Below, one piece after another: positions 1 to 6,906 of a stretch of DNA of 17,807 nt. This DNA is from CAZFLD01 sp964519835. GTDB taxonomy: Bacteria > Spirochaetota > Spirochaetia > DSM-27196 > CAZFLD01. Under the pieces are notes generated by a model. It was not told where the DNA came from and ran no database searches. It was given only the letters and a program-made list of their open reading frames with translations. How positions within the stretch are numbered: the first letter of the stretch is position 1; the number at the start of each line of letters is the position of its first letter. The stretch spans positions 1 through 17,807 of the forward strand of contig CAZFLD010000075.1 in NCBI GenBank assembly GCA_964519835.1, written 5' to 3'. Position numbers and translations under genes: made by a program.

Positions 1-1
1 C

Positions 2-49
2 GAGGATTACGACGATTTGTTACGGCACATCGTTGCGATCGGTGGGTAG
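2..49 (+). CDS. possible 3' end of a rightward gene (partial)
   Basis: An open frame enters the window at base 2 and stops at TAG 47-49. It reads EDYDDLLRHIVAIGG, a plausible acidic/amphipathic C-terminus. Nothing identifies the protein. It is supported only by the open frame and by the hairpins that follow it, before the convergent gene ending at 103. A chance frame this short cannot be excluded. Confidence 0.25.
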   Translation, partial: EDYDDLLRHIVAIGG

Positions 50-60
50 ATTGTGGAGCC

Positions 61-98
61 TCCCGGCGCCCGGGACCGGCTTGAGCCCAGCTCAAGCC
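61..98. terminator. two back-to-back GC-rich hairpins between convergent 3' ends
   Basis: Bases 61-75 form a perfect 6-bp stem (TCCCGG / CCGGGA, loop CGC). Bases 78-98 form a perfect 9-bp stem (GGCTTGAGC / GCTCAAGCC, loop CCA). They lie between the stop at 47-49 and the leftward stop at 103-105, so they could end transcription from both sides. Neither strand shows a T tract after the stems, so intrinsic termination is not proven. Confidence 0.4.
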
Positions 99-102
99 AA
101 GC

Positions 103-2109
103 TCAAACAAGAATACGGTTGATGATGTGGCGGGTAATTGCATACAACGGCGGGATGCCCTCCTCCGCCCGAAGCCGCGAGGCAAGCGATCGGTCGGCGT
201 CGAGGGGCCGGTCGGAGACGTAGTAGAAAAAACGCAGGGCAACGTTCTCGGGAATAACGCCCAAGGACTTCGACTCCAGGATTTGCCGATGGTAGTGAAA
301 GCCCTCCATCTCGATGCCGGAGACCTCCCATAGATGACGGTAGAATCCAAGCATCTCGCGGTTTTGCAAGAGTGTCCCGTCTACCGTGAGCATTGGCCCC
401 ATGTGGATTCGCGCGGGCGAGAGTGCCGCCGCCAACTCACGCGGGAATGACGGCACGGGCACGATCGGCTGAAACAGATCGGTGGCCTGCTGGATAAAGG
501 CCGTCGGCATCAGCACGTCCCCGCGGTCGGCGACAAGCGCCCCGGCCTTGCCAAGGAAGTTGATACTCGCGATCCGTTGACCAAACAACATGTTTAGGTT
601 TCGGATGATGTCCTCGGCCTGCTCACCAAAGGCGTAATCGATGTTGACAATCAAATCAGAGCCGGCGCCGGCGGTCTTTGTTGCCTTGATGCCCGGGTCG
701 ATGCCGCCGCAACAACTCGCCCCGACGTCGATAAGCTGTACCTGGATGCCGGTGGACGTTGTTTCACTCAAGGTCAGGATTCCATGGGCCTCCGCGGACC
801 GCCTGACCTCAGCAACCTTGTCCGGGACGGCACGGAGGTAATCGCGCCCGACCGCGTACACCTGGTCGCTGGGGCTTGCCCATTCCGTACGCAGGTACGG
901 ATGATCGACCTGTTTGGCCCATGTGATAATCTCATCGGCATTGTTGACCCACCACGGGTTGAGGCAGTTTGTGACCGAGTGTGTGTTGCTACTCACGATA
1001 TGTACACGAACGCCGGGCGGCAGGGACGCCGGGTCGTGGTTTGTCAGGCTCCTCGTCGCGGATGCAATCTGGTCGGCCCACGTTTCACTGCGACGCTGGT
1101 CGTACCCGCCGGTATGGCGTCGAACGTCGACGCTAAACATCTCTCGATGCCGCGCAACCTCGAAGAGCCGGGCCTTGTAGTCGGCGCCCCAGACGTCTAC
1201 CAGCTTCTCGCGCTCGGCCTTGTCAAACGCCTGTTCCGGCTCCGCTATCCCCGCTGGTCCGGCGGCATCACCCGCGCCCTGGCGCTCGAGTACTCGCCGC
1301 CGGATCTTCCGGGCCTCTACCGCGTACAAACACAGGCTGGTCACAAAATCCGTAAGGTCGGACATGCCGTGTCTGAACAGCACGAGGTCTTTCCCCGGAA
1401 GAACCTCCCAGATGTCCCGCCTCCGCGCGTCGGTTGGTACCGGCTGAAATAGTTCATCGGGCGCGCGGAAGGCCTGAGGTAGCTCGTCCACCAACAGGAA
1501 GGCAAAGGTCCGTGTCACATTTGCGGGAAGCCGCCTAATCGCATAGCCGAGTGCATAAAAGTCGATTTTGCCCCAATTGCCGCAGAGCGGGTGGAGTGCC
1601 GGCCGTAGCCCTCTGTAAAACGGGATTATCGATTCGATGCTGATGTGGCCTTCGCCGACGCCGCGCTGCAACTCGGCGCGAAATCGGTCGAAGGCGGAAA
1701 AAATTCCCTGACGGTCCCGAAGTATCGTTCGGAGGCTTAGCGCAAAGGGACGAGATTGGGCGACGACCTCGAGAAAGTGGTCCCCCGACATGGCGTAGAC
1801 CACCGCGTCGGTGCGCGCGCGAATGTCCATCACTCGCGGAACATCAAAAAGCGGCTCCCATTCCCCGACATATCCCGGCGCTTCGATCCCGTTGACCCTG
1901 CCCTTGCCTGGGGCAATGGCGTCGAGCACTCCGTCGGCGACGAGGAAGACCCTTCGATCGACGGCATCTCCTGCCTCAATAAGTGTGTCGCCGGCCGCCA
2001 AGGACATCTTGGTGCAGCTTTTGGCCAAAGATCCGCGGGTCGATTCGGACAGGAATCGAAACGGGAAGAGCTTTTCGAGCAAAACGGCAACTTCTTTTGT
2101 GGAAACCAT
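103..2109 (-). CDS. cyclic nucleotide-binding domain protein fused to a nucleoside-phosphorylase-like C-terminal domain
   Basis: From ATG 2109 this is 668 residues. Residues 1 to about 135 look like a CRP-type cNMP-binding beta roll: AAGDTLIEAGDAVDRRVFLVADG is followed by PGYVGEW, then an R-A-x-T-D-A-x-x-Y stretch and a C-terminal helix. A helical middle region of no recognised family follows (about 140-340). The last 250 residues resemble the PNP/UDP phosphorylase and MTA/SAH nucleosidase fold: FLGKAGALVADRGDVLMPTAF, then GIEMEGFHY (the ExEG nucleoside-binding motif) and YYVSDRPLD (the S-D motif carrying the catalytic Asp). There is no signal peptide or membrane segment, so it should be cytoplasmic. 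In-frame ATGs also lie at 2124 and 2199; none has a good ribosome site, and 2109 is chosen because the conserved-looking sequence begins just after it. Known: both domain families. Inferred: a nucleotide-regulated nucleosidase or phosphorylase. Substrate unknown. Confidence 0.8.
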   Translation of the reverse strand: MVSTKEVAVLLEKLFPFRFLSESTRGSLAKSCTKMSLAAGDTLIEAGDAVDRRVFLVADGVLDAIAPGKGRVNGIEAPGYVGEWEPLFDVPRVMDIRARTDAVVYAMSGDHFLEVVAQSRPFALSLRTILRDRQGIFSAFDRFRAELQRGVGEGHISIESIIPFYRGLRPALHPLCGNWGKIDFYALGYAIRRLPANVTRTFAFLLVDELPQAFRAPDELFQPVPTDARRRDIWEVLPGKDLVLFRHGMSDLTDFVTSLCLYAVEARKIRRRVLERQGAGDAAGPAGIAEPEQAFDKAEREKLVDVWGADYKARLFEVARHREMFSVDVRRHTGGYDQRRSETWADQIASATRSLTNHDPASLPPGVRVHIVSSNTHSVTNCLNPWWVNNADEIITWAKQVDHPYLRTEWASPSDQVYAVGRDYLRAVPDKVAEVRRSAEAHGILTLSETTSTGIQVQLIDVGASCCGGIDPGIKATKTAGAGSDLIVNIDYAFGEQAEDIIRNLNMLFGQRIASINFLGKAGALVADRGDVLMPTAFIQQATDLFQPIVPVPSFPRELAAALSPARIHMGPMLTVDGTLLQNREMLGFYRHLWEVSGIEMEGFHYHRQILESKSLGVIPENVALRFFYYVSDRPLDADRSLASRLRAEEGIPPLYAITRHIINRILV

Positions 2110-2133
2110 GTGCTTAGGAACCATGTGTTTAGG
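2104..2133. repeat. tandem 15-bp repeat carrying two candidate start codons
   Basis: AACCATGTGCTTAGG (2104-2118) is followed directly by AACCATGTGTTTAGG (2119-2133), 14 of 15 identical. On the minus strand each unit contains an in-frame ATG (2109 and 2124), so the leftward gene could begin at either and would encode a repeated P-K-H-M-V. A degenerate third copy may follow near 2135-2148. Confidence 0.75.
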
Positions 2134-2167
2134 GAGCCATGCGCCTCGTGTCGAGGATCTGTTGTGG

Positions 2168-2191
2168 AAGTATTGCATCTGGGGAATACTT
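2168..2191 (+). promoter_or_regulatory. hairpin holding the ribosome site of the 2192 lipoprotein gene
   Basis: AAGTATT (2168-2174) and AATACTT (2185-2191) are perfect 7-bp inverted copies with a 10-base loop. The only Shine-Dalgarno-like run, GGGGAA (2181-2186), sits at the loop and 3' arm, just before ATG 2192. If this folds in mRNA it could modulate initiation. AATACT (2185-2190) could instead serve as a -10 box 17 bp after TTGTGG (2162-2167), which would make the message nearly leaderless. Confidence 0.35.
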
Positions 2192-4090
2192 ATGTCCATG
2201 AAACAACTCGTGGTGTTGCTGGCGGTGATTGCTGTCCTAGGGTGCGCCACGCGCGGGGCCGACGAATCCGCGGACCGTGGCGACGGTGCCGCGAGCGCCA
2301 CCGAGAGGCGACCGATCGACGGCGAACCAACACAAACGACACAAGCTGCAGAGGCCGACGGCGAGGTTTTTTCCGGCCTGGACGCCGTCGTGACCGAAGC
2401 CGCCCGCCGAACGGTGCGACTGCTGCCCGCGGCCGAAGAGAGAACACTTGCGGTCTACTACTTCGACATCGAGGGCGCGCCGGAAGCGCTCGGCGACTAT
2501 CTCATAAACGGGCTGACTACCGAGATTGCCAACCGCGCCCGCGGCCAAACCAGGGTGGTGACACGCGGGGTGCTGGACCGCCTGATGGAGGAGCTCTCTT
2601 TCCAGGCGTCGGACCTCGCGGACGAGGGCAGCAGACGACAACTGGGACGCCAACTCGGCGCCGACGTGGTGCTCACAGGCTTTGTCACCCCCGTCGAGGA
2701 CCAGCTACGCCTGAATGCGCAGCTCGTAGAGGTGGAAACCGGCGTGGTGTTGGGCGGCTATCGCCTTCGGTTTATGCCGGAGGACGACTTTGCCCTTTCG
2801 ACCGGTACCAACGCTTCCGCCCCCACCGACGAGGGCGCGGGGAGGACGGACGACGGTACTCAGGACGATGGGTCCGAGAGGAACGTGCAGGTGATCGCTC
2901 CCATCGAGACGGAAGTCGTCAACGGCCGCAACACGCGTACGGTAATCCTGGAAAACTTCGACCGCGGGCGGCCGCGCGTCTCCATGCAGGCGCTTGACTA
3001 CTTTTGGGGCCCGCGTGTTGTGTCCAGCCTGAGCACCGTCGTGCCGCTCAACAACCGTGGCGTTGGAGGATCTTCCGCTCAGGCCGGCGAGTTTCGGGCC
3101 ACGTTCGACGAGCCCTACAGCACAAACGGCTTTGTGGACACGGACATTCAGTTTCACGTGGCGGTCGGGCGTCTCGACATCCCCCAGGTGGCCGACGGCA
3201 TTGCGCTGTCGATACTGCCGGAAAACACTCAACACGTTGTCGTCGGCATCGTGGACACACAAGATTCGAACCGTTTCGAGGCGGGCCTCACCCTCAACGG
3301 AGGGGAGTGGACGGACGTGCGCATCCCGTTCTCGGTTCTGCTGGACGAGTCGGGCGCGCCCATTGATGGTACCATCGATGACCGATACCGGCTCGAAGTG
3401 TGGGCATCCTTCCAGACCAACTATCTAAACGCGGCGACGTCCATAAGCGACACTGAGGTGCAAGCGCGTGTCGCCGTGGACAATATCGGCTACTTTGAGT
3501 TCACGGAGCCTGCGGAGGGCGGCCTTGTCGATTCGTTCGACAGCGAAGTGCACAACTGGGCCGTTTCCGCCTTTATGTACGGGCTCAAAGAGTTTGTGGA
3601 CTACGGCGACGGTGACCATGGCGTTACGCGTGCGGTGGAAGGTGTTCACTCCTACACGATCGAGGTGCTCCGCGGCGCTCTCGATGCCGGTGAGAAGGTG
3701 CTGTCCCTGCGCGGGGAAATCGTGTTTGACAGTCGTTTTGCCGCTCACCTCGAGGAAGGCGGCTACCTTAGTCTGCTCCTCGCGGGTAACGCCGCCGGAC
3801 CGTGGTCGGAAGCCGCAGCGTTTAGCCTGTACGCGCGGTCGGAAGCGATTCCCAGCGGCACCATCGAGGCCTACGACGTTGAAAACGGGTCAGCGTATGC
3901 CGACGTCGTTTTGAGCCCGGTGTGGTCGCCGGTGCGAGTTCCCGTCGGGGACGAGTTTGCCGCCGACCGAGCGTATCTCGATATGCGTTTTGACCTTCCA
4001 GGCGACGCGATTCTCGGACGGGCAACCGCCCAGGGACCGTTCTACAGCTTTGGGTTTCGATTGGATTTGGACGACCTCAGGATCGAGTAA
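2192..4090 (+). CDS. lipoprotein with CsgG/FlgO-like domain and two C-terminal jelly-roll-like domains
   Basis: This encodes 632 residues. MSMKQLVVLLAVIAVLGC is a lipoprotein signal with lipobox V-L-G-C (Cys18). Residues 20-75 are a polar linker. Residues 80-195 (RTLAVYYFDIEG, then DYLINGLTTEIAN, RVVTRGVLDRLMEEL, LGADVVLTGFV and a Q-L-x-x-x-x-G beta end) have the layout of the periplasmic CsgG/FlgO/LpoB-type domain. After an acidic linker, two regions each begin with an F-D signature (VILENFDRG near 250, GLVDSFDSE near 435) and end with a D-N-I-G-Y-F-E or D-L-D-D-L-R-I-E strand, the pattern of CBM11/CIA30-like beta sandwiches. ATG 2192 is chosen for its spacing from GGGGAA; ATG 2198 is possible. 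Likely an outer-membrane or periplasmic lipoprotein; ligand unknown. Its last 14 bp overlap the convergent gene. Confidence 0.85.
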   Translation: MSMKQLVVLLAVIAVLGCATRGADESADRGDGAASATERRPIDGEPTQTTQAAEADGEVFSGLDAVVTEAARRTVRLLPAAEERTLAVYYFDIEGAPEALGDYLINGLTTEIANRARGQTRVVTRGVLDRLMEELSFQASDLADEGSRRQLGRQLGADVVLTGFVTPVEDQLRLNAQLVEVETGVVLGGYRLRFMPEDDFALSTGTNASAPTDEGAGRTDDGTQDDGSERNVQVIAPIETEVVNGRNTRTVILENFDRGRPRVSMQALDYFWGPRVVSSLSTVVPLNNRGVGGSSAQAGEFRATFDEPYSTNGFVDTDIQFHVAVGRLDIPQVADGIALSILPENTQHVVVGIVDTQDSNRFEAGLTLNGGEWTDVRIPFSVLLDESGAPIDGTIDDRYRLEVWASFQTNYLNAATSISDTEVQARVAVDNIGYFEFTEPAEGGLVDSFDSEVHNWAVSAFMYGLKEFVDYGDGDHGVTRAVEGVHSYTIEVLRGALDAGEKVLSLRGEIVFDSRFAAHLEEGGYLSLLLAGNAAGPWSEAAAFSLYARSEAIPSGTIEAYDVENGSAYADVVLSPVWSPVRVPVGDEFAADRAYLDMRFDLPGDAILGRATAQGPFYSFGFRLDLDDLRIE

Positions 4091-5057
4091 GCTCCGCCTC
4101 ATACCGGTCGGCCGGTTGCACGTATACCTGGGCGAAGACACGGTTCAAAAGCGCGAGCGCCTGCTTGTACCCGGTGTGCTGCGTGAGGCTAAACAGGTCG
4201 CCCTCGTCTTCAGCGCCGTCGTCTCCGATGTAGCGCACGATGGGGTGATGGAGCAGACCCTCGATGTGCTTTTTCTCCACTCCGTTTTTGCGGAGAAATC
4301 GACCAAAACTGAGCTCGTCCACATCGACCCCCCGGCCGTCACGATCATAGAGGTGCCCAATGCCGTCGAGTATCTGGTCGAATGGACCGCGACTGTAGTG
4401 GAACACCCGAGTATAGTGCCGCACCGGGCCCAGAATTTTCTCGTCCTCCAGTCGCCGTCGCATCGTTTTAACAAGCCCCGCGAAGTATTCATAGGACAGG
4501 TCCGTCCGGAAGATCATTACCGCTATGTCGGTATTGCGGTTGTTCTTGTGCAATAGGGCGGGAATGTCGTAGTTAACCACAAAAAAGTCGCCGACAAGCT
4601 TGATACACTGCCCGTTTATCGTCGTAACCCGTTCGGCGGGCACCCAGGTCTCGAACAACTCGTCCGGGCTGATTTGCAGGCGACGCAGTGCCTCGAAGGC
4701 TCCGATAATCGGCGCACCTGAGAACTCGGTTTTGAAAAACTCTTCGAAGCGACGCTGCATGTACGGTGTGAATACTTCCGCTCCGTGAACCGCAAACTTC
4801 AGCTTGAGGGCGTAATGCTGCTCCACGATATGATTGTGGAGGATAAAACCTCCTGGAAGGTTGGCAAGGTAGATAAGCCTGATGTGAGTTCGGTACTCGC
4901 CGCAGTGCTCGATGACACGGAGCATGGTGCTTTCCGCAACAACGCCGTTGCTTTCCGGGCGGAGGTAGACAAAGATGTCTTGCTCGCTATCCACCGTCGA
5001 TGGACCGGGGTAGGGCATTAAGATGGAGGGCTGGTCCTGCTGACCCGGCTTACCCAT
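4077..5057 (-). CDS. conserved-looking protein of unknown function (326 aa)
   Basis: I do not recognise a named family. The 326-residue product has no signal peptide, no membrane helix and a dense globular composition with many aromatic and charged residues. Stretches that look like conserved cores include DIFVYLRPESNGVVAES, IRLIYLANLPGGFILHNHI and DFFVVNYDIPALLHKNN, then VFHYSRGPFDQILDGIGHLY near the C-terminus. ATG 5057 is chosen because AAAGGA lies just upstream (5061-5066), although the spacing of 3 nt is short; TTG 5069 would add four residues. It lies downstream of pheT in the same direction but 133 bp away with hairpins between, so co-transcription is uncertain. Codon use and GC match the neighbours. 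A spirochaete-restricted housekeeping protein is my guess only. Confidence 0.8.
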   Translation of the reverse strand: MGKPGQQDQPSILMPYPGPSTVDSEQDIFVYLRPESNGVVAESTMLRVIEHCGEYRTHIRLIYLANLPGGFILHNHIVEQHYALKLKFAVHGAEVFTPYMQRRFEEFFKTEFSGAPIIGAFEALRRLQISPDELFETWVPAERVTTINGQCIKLVGDFFVVNYDIPALLHKNNRNTDIAVMIFRTDLSYEYFAGLVKTMRRRLEDEKILGPVRHYTRVFHYSRGPFDQILDGIGHLYDRDGRGVDVDELSFGRFLRKNGVEKKHIEGLLHHPIVRYIGDDGAEDEGDLFSLTQHTGYKQALALLNRVFAQVYVQPADRYEAELTRS

Positions 5058-5092
5058 AAATCCTTTCAAGCGCGGCCGCGCGCTTACCTCAT

Positions 5093-5128
5093 TTTGAACT
5101 GGCCTGACAGTTTGAACCGGCCTAACGG
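5093..5128. repeat. tandem 18-bp direct repeat between pheT and the 326-aa gene
   Basis: TTTGAACTGGCCTGACAG (5093-5110) is followed directly by TTTGAACCGGCCTAACGG (5111-5128), 15 of 18 identical. It lies upstream of the leftward gene starting at 5057, where a repeated operator or a replication-slippage product are both possible. A 12-bp perfect palindrome GCGCGGCCGCGC (5070-5081) lies between the repeat and that gene's ribosome site. Confidence 0.65.
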
Positions 5129-5136
5129 GCGGAAAC

Positions 5137-5183
5137 GGACAAACTCCTTGTCCAGTATCGCCTTGTGCGTCGGAAAACGCAAG
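5137..5183 (-). terminator. two hairpins directly after pheT
   Basis: Read on the minus strand, CTTGCGT (5183-5177) pairs with ACGCACAAG (5170-5162) with one bulged base, starting 7 nt after the pheT stop. A second hairpin follows, GGACAA (5153-5148) with TTGTCC (5142-5137). The T content after the stems is modest (GTTT), so this is a plausible terminator or attenuator rather than a clear one. Confidence 0.4.
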
Positions 5184-5190
5184 CAGACGG

Positions 5191-6906
5191 CTATGCTAAG
5201 AGAAGGCCCAAATCGACTTCGCAGGCCGCGCAGGGCATGCCGATTCCAAAACTCTCGAGCACCTGCGGATGCACTTCGCCGAATACCCCAACCTGCCGGT
5301 CACTGCCCGCCACCTCGGTGAAAATCGCCGCGCAGCGACCGGGAATAAACCGAGGATCGTCGTGCGCCTCGAGACGATAGTTGCGGCTGAGGTAGTAGAA
5401 GAGCGCGGATACATGGGAGTTTGCCAGGTTGAAGTCCGCAGAGCGATCGGCGGACAAAAAGCCCACGCCGTGGATTGTCCTTGTGCCGTAGTTTTCGGAG
5501 GAATCGTACTCGAGGTATTTACCGACTTCGAATATGTGATGTGGGTATACGGCGTTGCCACTGGCGGCCTCGGCGGACAAGAGTGACGGGAGGGTCGAGT
5601 CCCGAACGTACTCGTAGTTTTCGGAGATCGGGTTTGCTACCCGAACCGGTGATTGCGGCCGGTCGGGATCGGACATCATCCGCTCGACAAAATCGCGGTA
5701 CGACCCCAAATACGGGAAAATCATCTCCTGGAATCCCAGGCCCACCATAATGCTCTTTACTTCTCGGGAGAACTCTTCAAGAGCGGTCAAACGACCGACG
5801 GTAAAATCGCGGGGCATCTCGGGAGTAAAGCTCGACATACCCCTCCCGATCATGACGTCTTCAACCACGTCTACCGGGTGCAGAAAGTCGTTGCGGTACT
5901 CGGCGGGGAATACTCGCAACGTCGCGCCGTCCCTTTCAACAAGCGAGCCCATACGAAAAACCAGTTGCTCCGATTCCTCGGGCGAGATTTCGACGCCAAG
6001 AAGGCGTGTTACCTCCGTCGCGTCCACCTCGACGGGCGTCTGGAAGTAGTAGGGCGTCGTGATCTCCCGGCCGAAGGGCGTGTCGTAGGGGTAGCGGATG
6101 GTGGCCGGCTCGATGCGAAAACCGGCGTCGGCCATGTCGCAGGCGACGATGGAAGCGGCCACAAGCAAAGAAGGCAGATCCGTACCCGTTAACTCGATAA
6201 AGAGGTTCTGATCTCCGACCTCCACGGCACCGATCTCTGCGCTGTTTATGATCGGCGGAAAGGAGAGTACCTCGTCACGGGCGTCGGTCAAAAAAGGCTT
6301 GAGCGGCAGGTCGGCGACGATCCAGCCGAAGTCTTTACCCTTTGGATGGTCTTTGATGATCTCATCGAGGGTCATCGGCGTGGTTTCCCCGAGGGGGACA
6401 AAGCTCGTTCCCGGCGCGGCGGCCTTGTAGCGCACCGGGTACTCGATGAGGTCCGTACGGTACACTCCCATGGCGATGGACTTTCTTTTTCGCCCGTAGT
6501 TCCAGCAGAGCTTCTCTTGCGTTTGGATAAGATCCTTCAAAACGGCATCGGAAATCGGCGGACCGGACACGGAGAAGGCGGCTATGTACGGTCGCAGTTC
6601 CATTAGCTCCGGATCGACCTCCACGATTCGATCAGCGGAGGGCTTTGATAATTCTTTGTTCGAGAAAAAGCCATAAGGACCGATGGTGTCACCGGCCACA
6701 AGGCGCAACTGCCTGGCCAGGCCGGCGGTAGACCAGAGGTCGGGCCGGTTGGTGTCGTTTAACTCGATCTTGAGCACGCCTTCGTTTTCGTCCCAGTCGT
6801 CGAGCTCAGCTTTCGCCGACTCGAGCATAAGCTCCAAGCTGCTGTGGTCCGGTTTCTTGCCGAGCAGCTGGTAGAAGGCTCGGGCGTCGATCTCAATTTT
6901 CGGCAT
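5191..6906 (-). CDS. pheT: phenylalanine--tRNA ligase beta subunit, archaeal/spirochaetal type
   Basis: This is the 571-residue beta subunit of the alpha2-beta2 enzyme that charges tRNA-Phe. It is much shorter than the roughly 800-residue common bacterial PheT and lacks the N-terminal tRNA-binding (EMAP-like) domain, as in archaea and spirochaetes. Visible in order: the N-terminal block NDTNRPDLWSTAGLAR (50-65), the B3/B4 editing-type region (about 95-275, including GVYRTDLIEYPVRY), a B5 region ending in YRNDFLHPVDVVEDVMIGRG (337-356), and a catalytic-like core from about 375 to the C-terminus with GVFGEVHPQVLESFGI. The ATG overlaps the end of pheS by 14 bp, with GGAGAA upstream inside pheS, so translation is probably coupled. 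Confidence 0.96.
   Translation of the reverse strand: MPKIEIDARAFYQLLGKKPDHSSLELMLESAKAELDDWDENEGVLKIELNDTNRPDLWSTAGLARQLRLVAGDTIGPYGFFSNKELSKPSADRIVEVDPELMELRPYIAAFSVSGPPISDAVLKDLIQTQEKLCWNYGRKRKSIAMGVYRTDLIEYPVRYKAAAPGTSFVPLGETTPMTLDEIIKDHPKGKDFGWIVADLPLKPFLTDARDEVLSFPPIINSAEIGAVEVGDQNLFIELTGTDLPSLLVAASIVACDMADAGFRIEPATIRYPYDTPFGREITTPYYFQTPVEVDATEVTRLLGVEISPEESEQLVFRMGSLVERDGATLRVFPAEYRNDFLHPVDVVEDVMIGRGMSSFTPEMPRDFTVGRLTALEEFSREVKSIMVGLGFQEMIFPYLGSYRDFVERMMSDPDRPQSPVRVANPISENYEYVRDSTLPSLLSAEAASGNAVYPHHIFEVGKYLEYDSSENYGTRTIHGVGFLSADRSADFNLANSHVSALFYYLSRNYRLEAHDDPRFIPGRCAAIFTEVAGSDRQVGVFGEVHPQVLESFGIGMPCAACEVDLGLLLA

Noticed and set aside
784..1452. A 222-codon plus-strand frame
   Set aside because: Antisense to the cNMP-sensor fusion; its composition is Arg/Val/Pro-rich and shows no motif or ribosome site.
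1811..2191. N-terminal extension of the CsgG/FlgO-like lipoprotein upstream of 2192
   Set aside because: The frame is open but runs antisense through the cNMP-domain coding region; the lipoprotein signal peptide begins precisely at 2192 or 2198.
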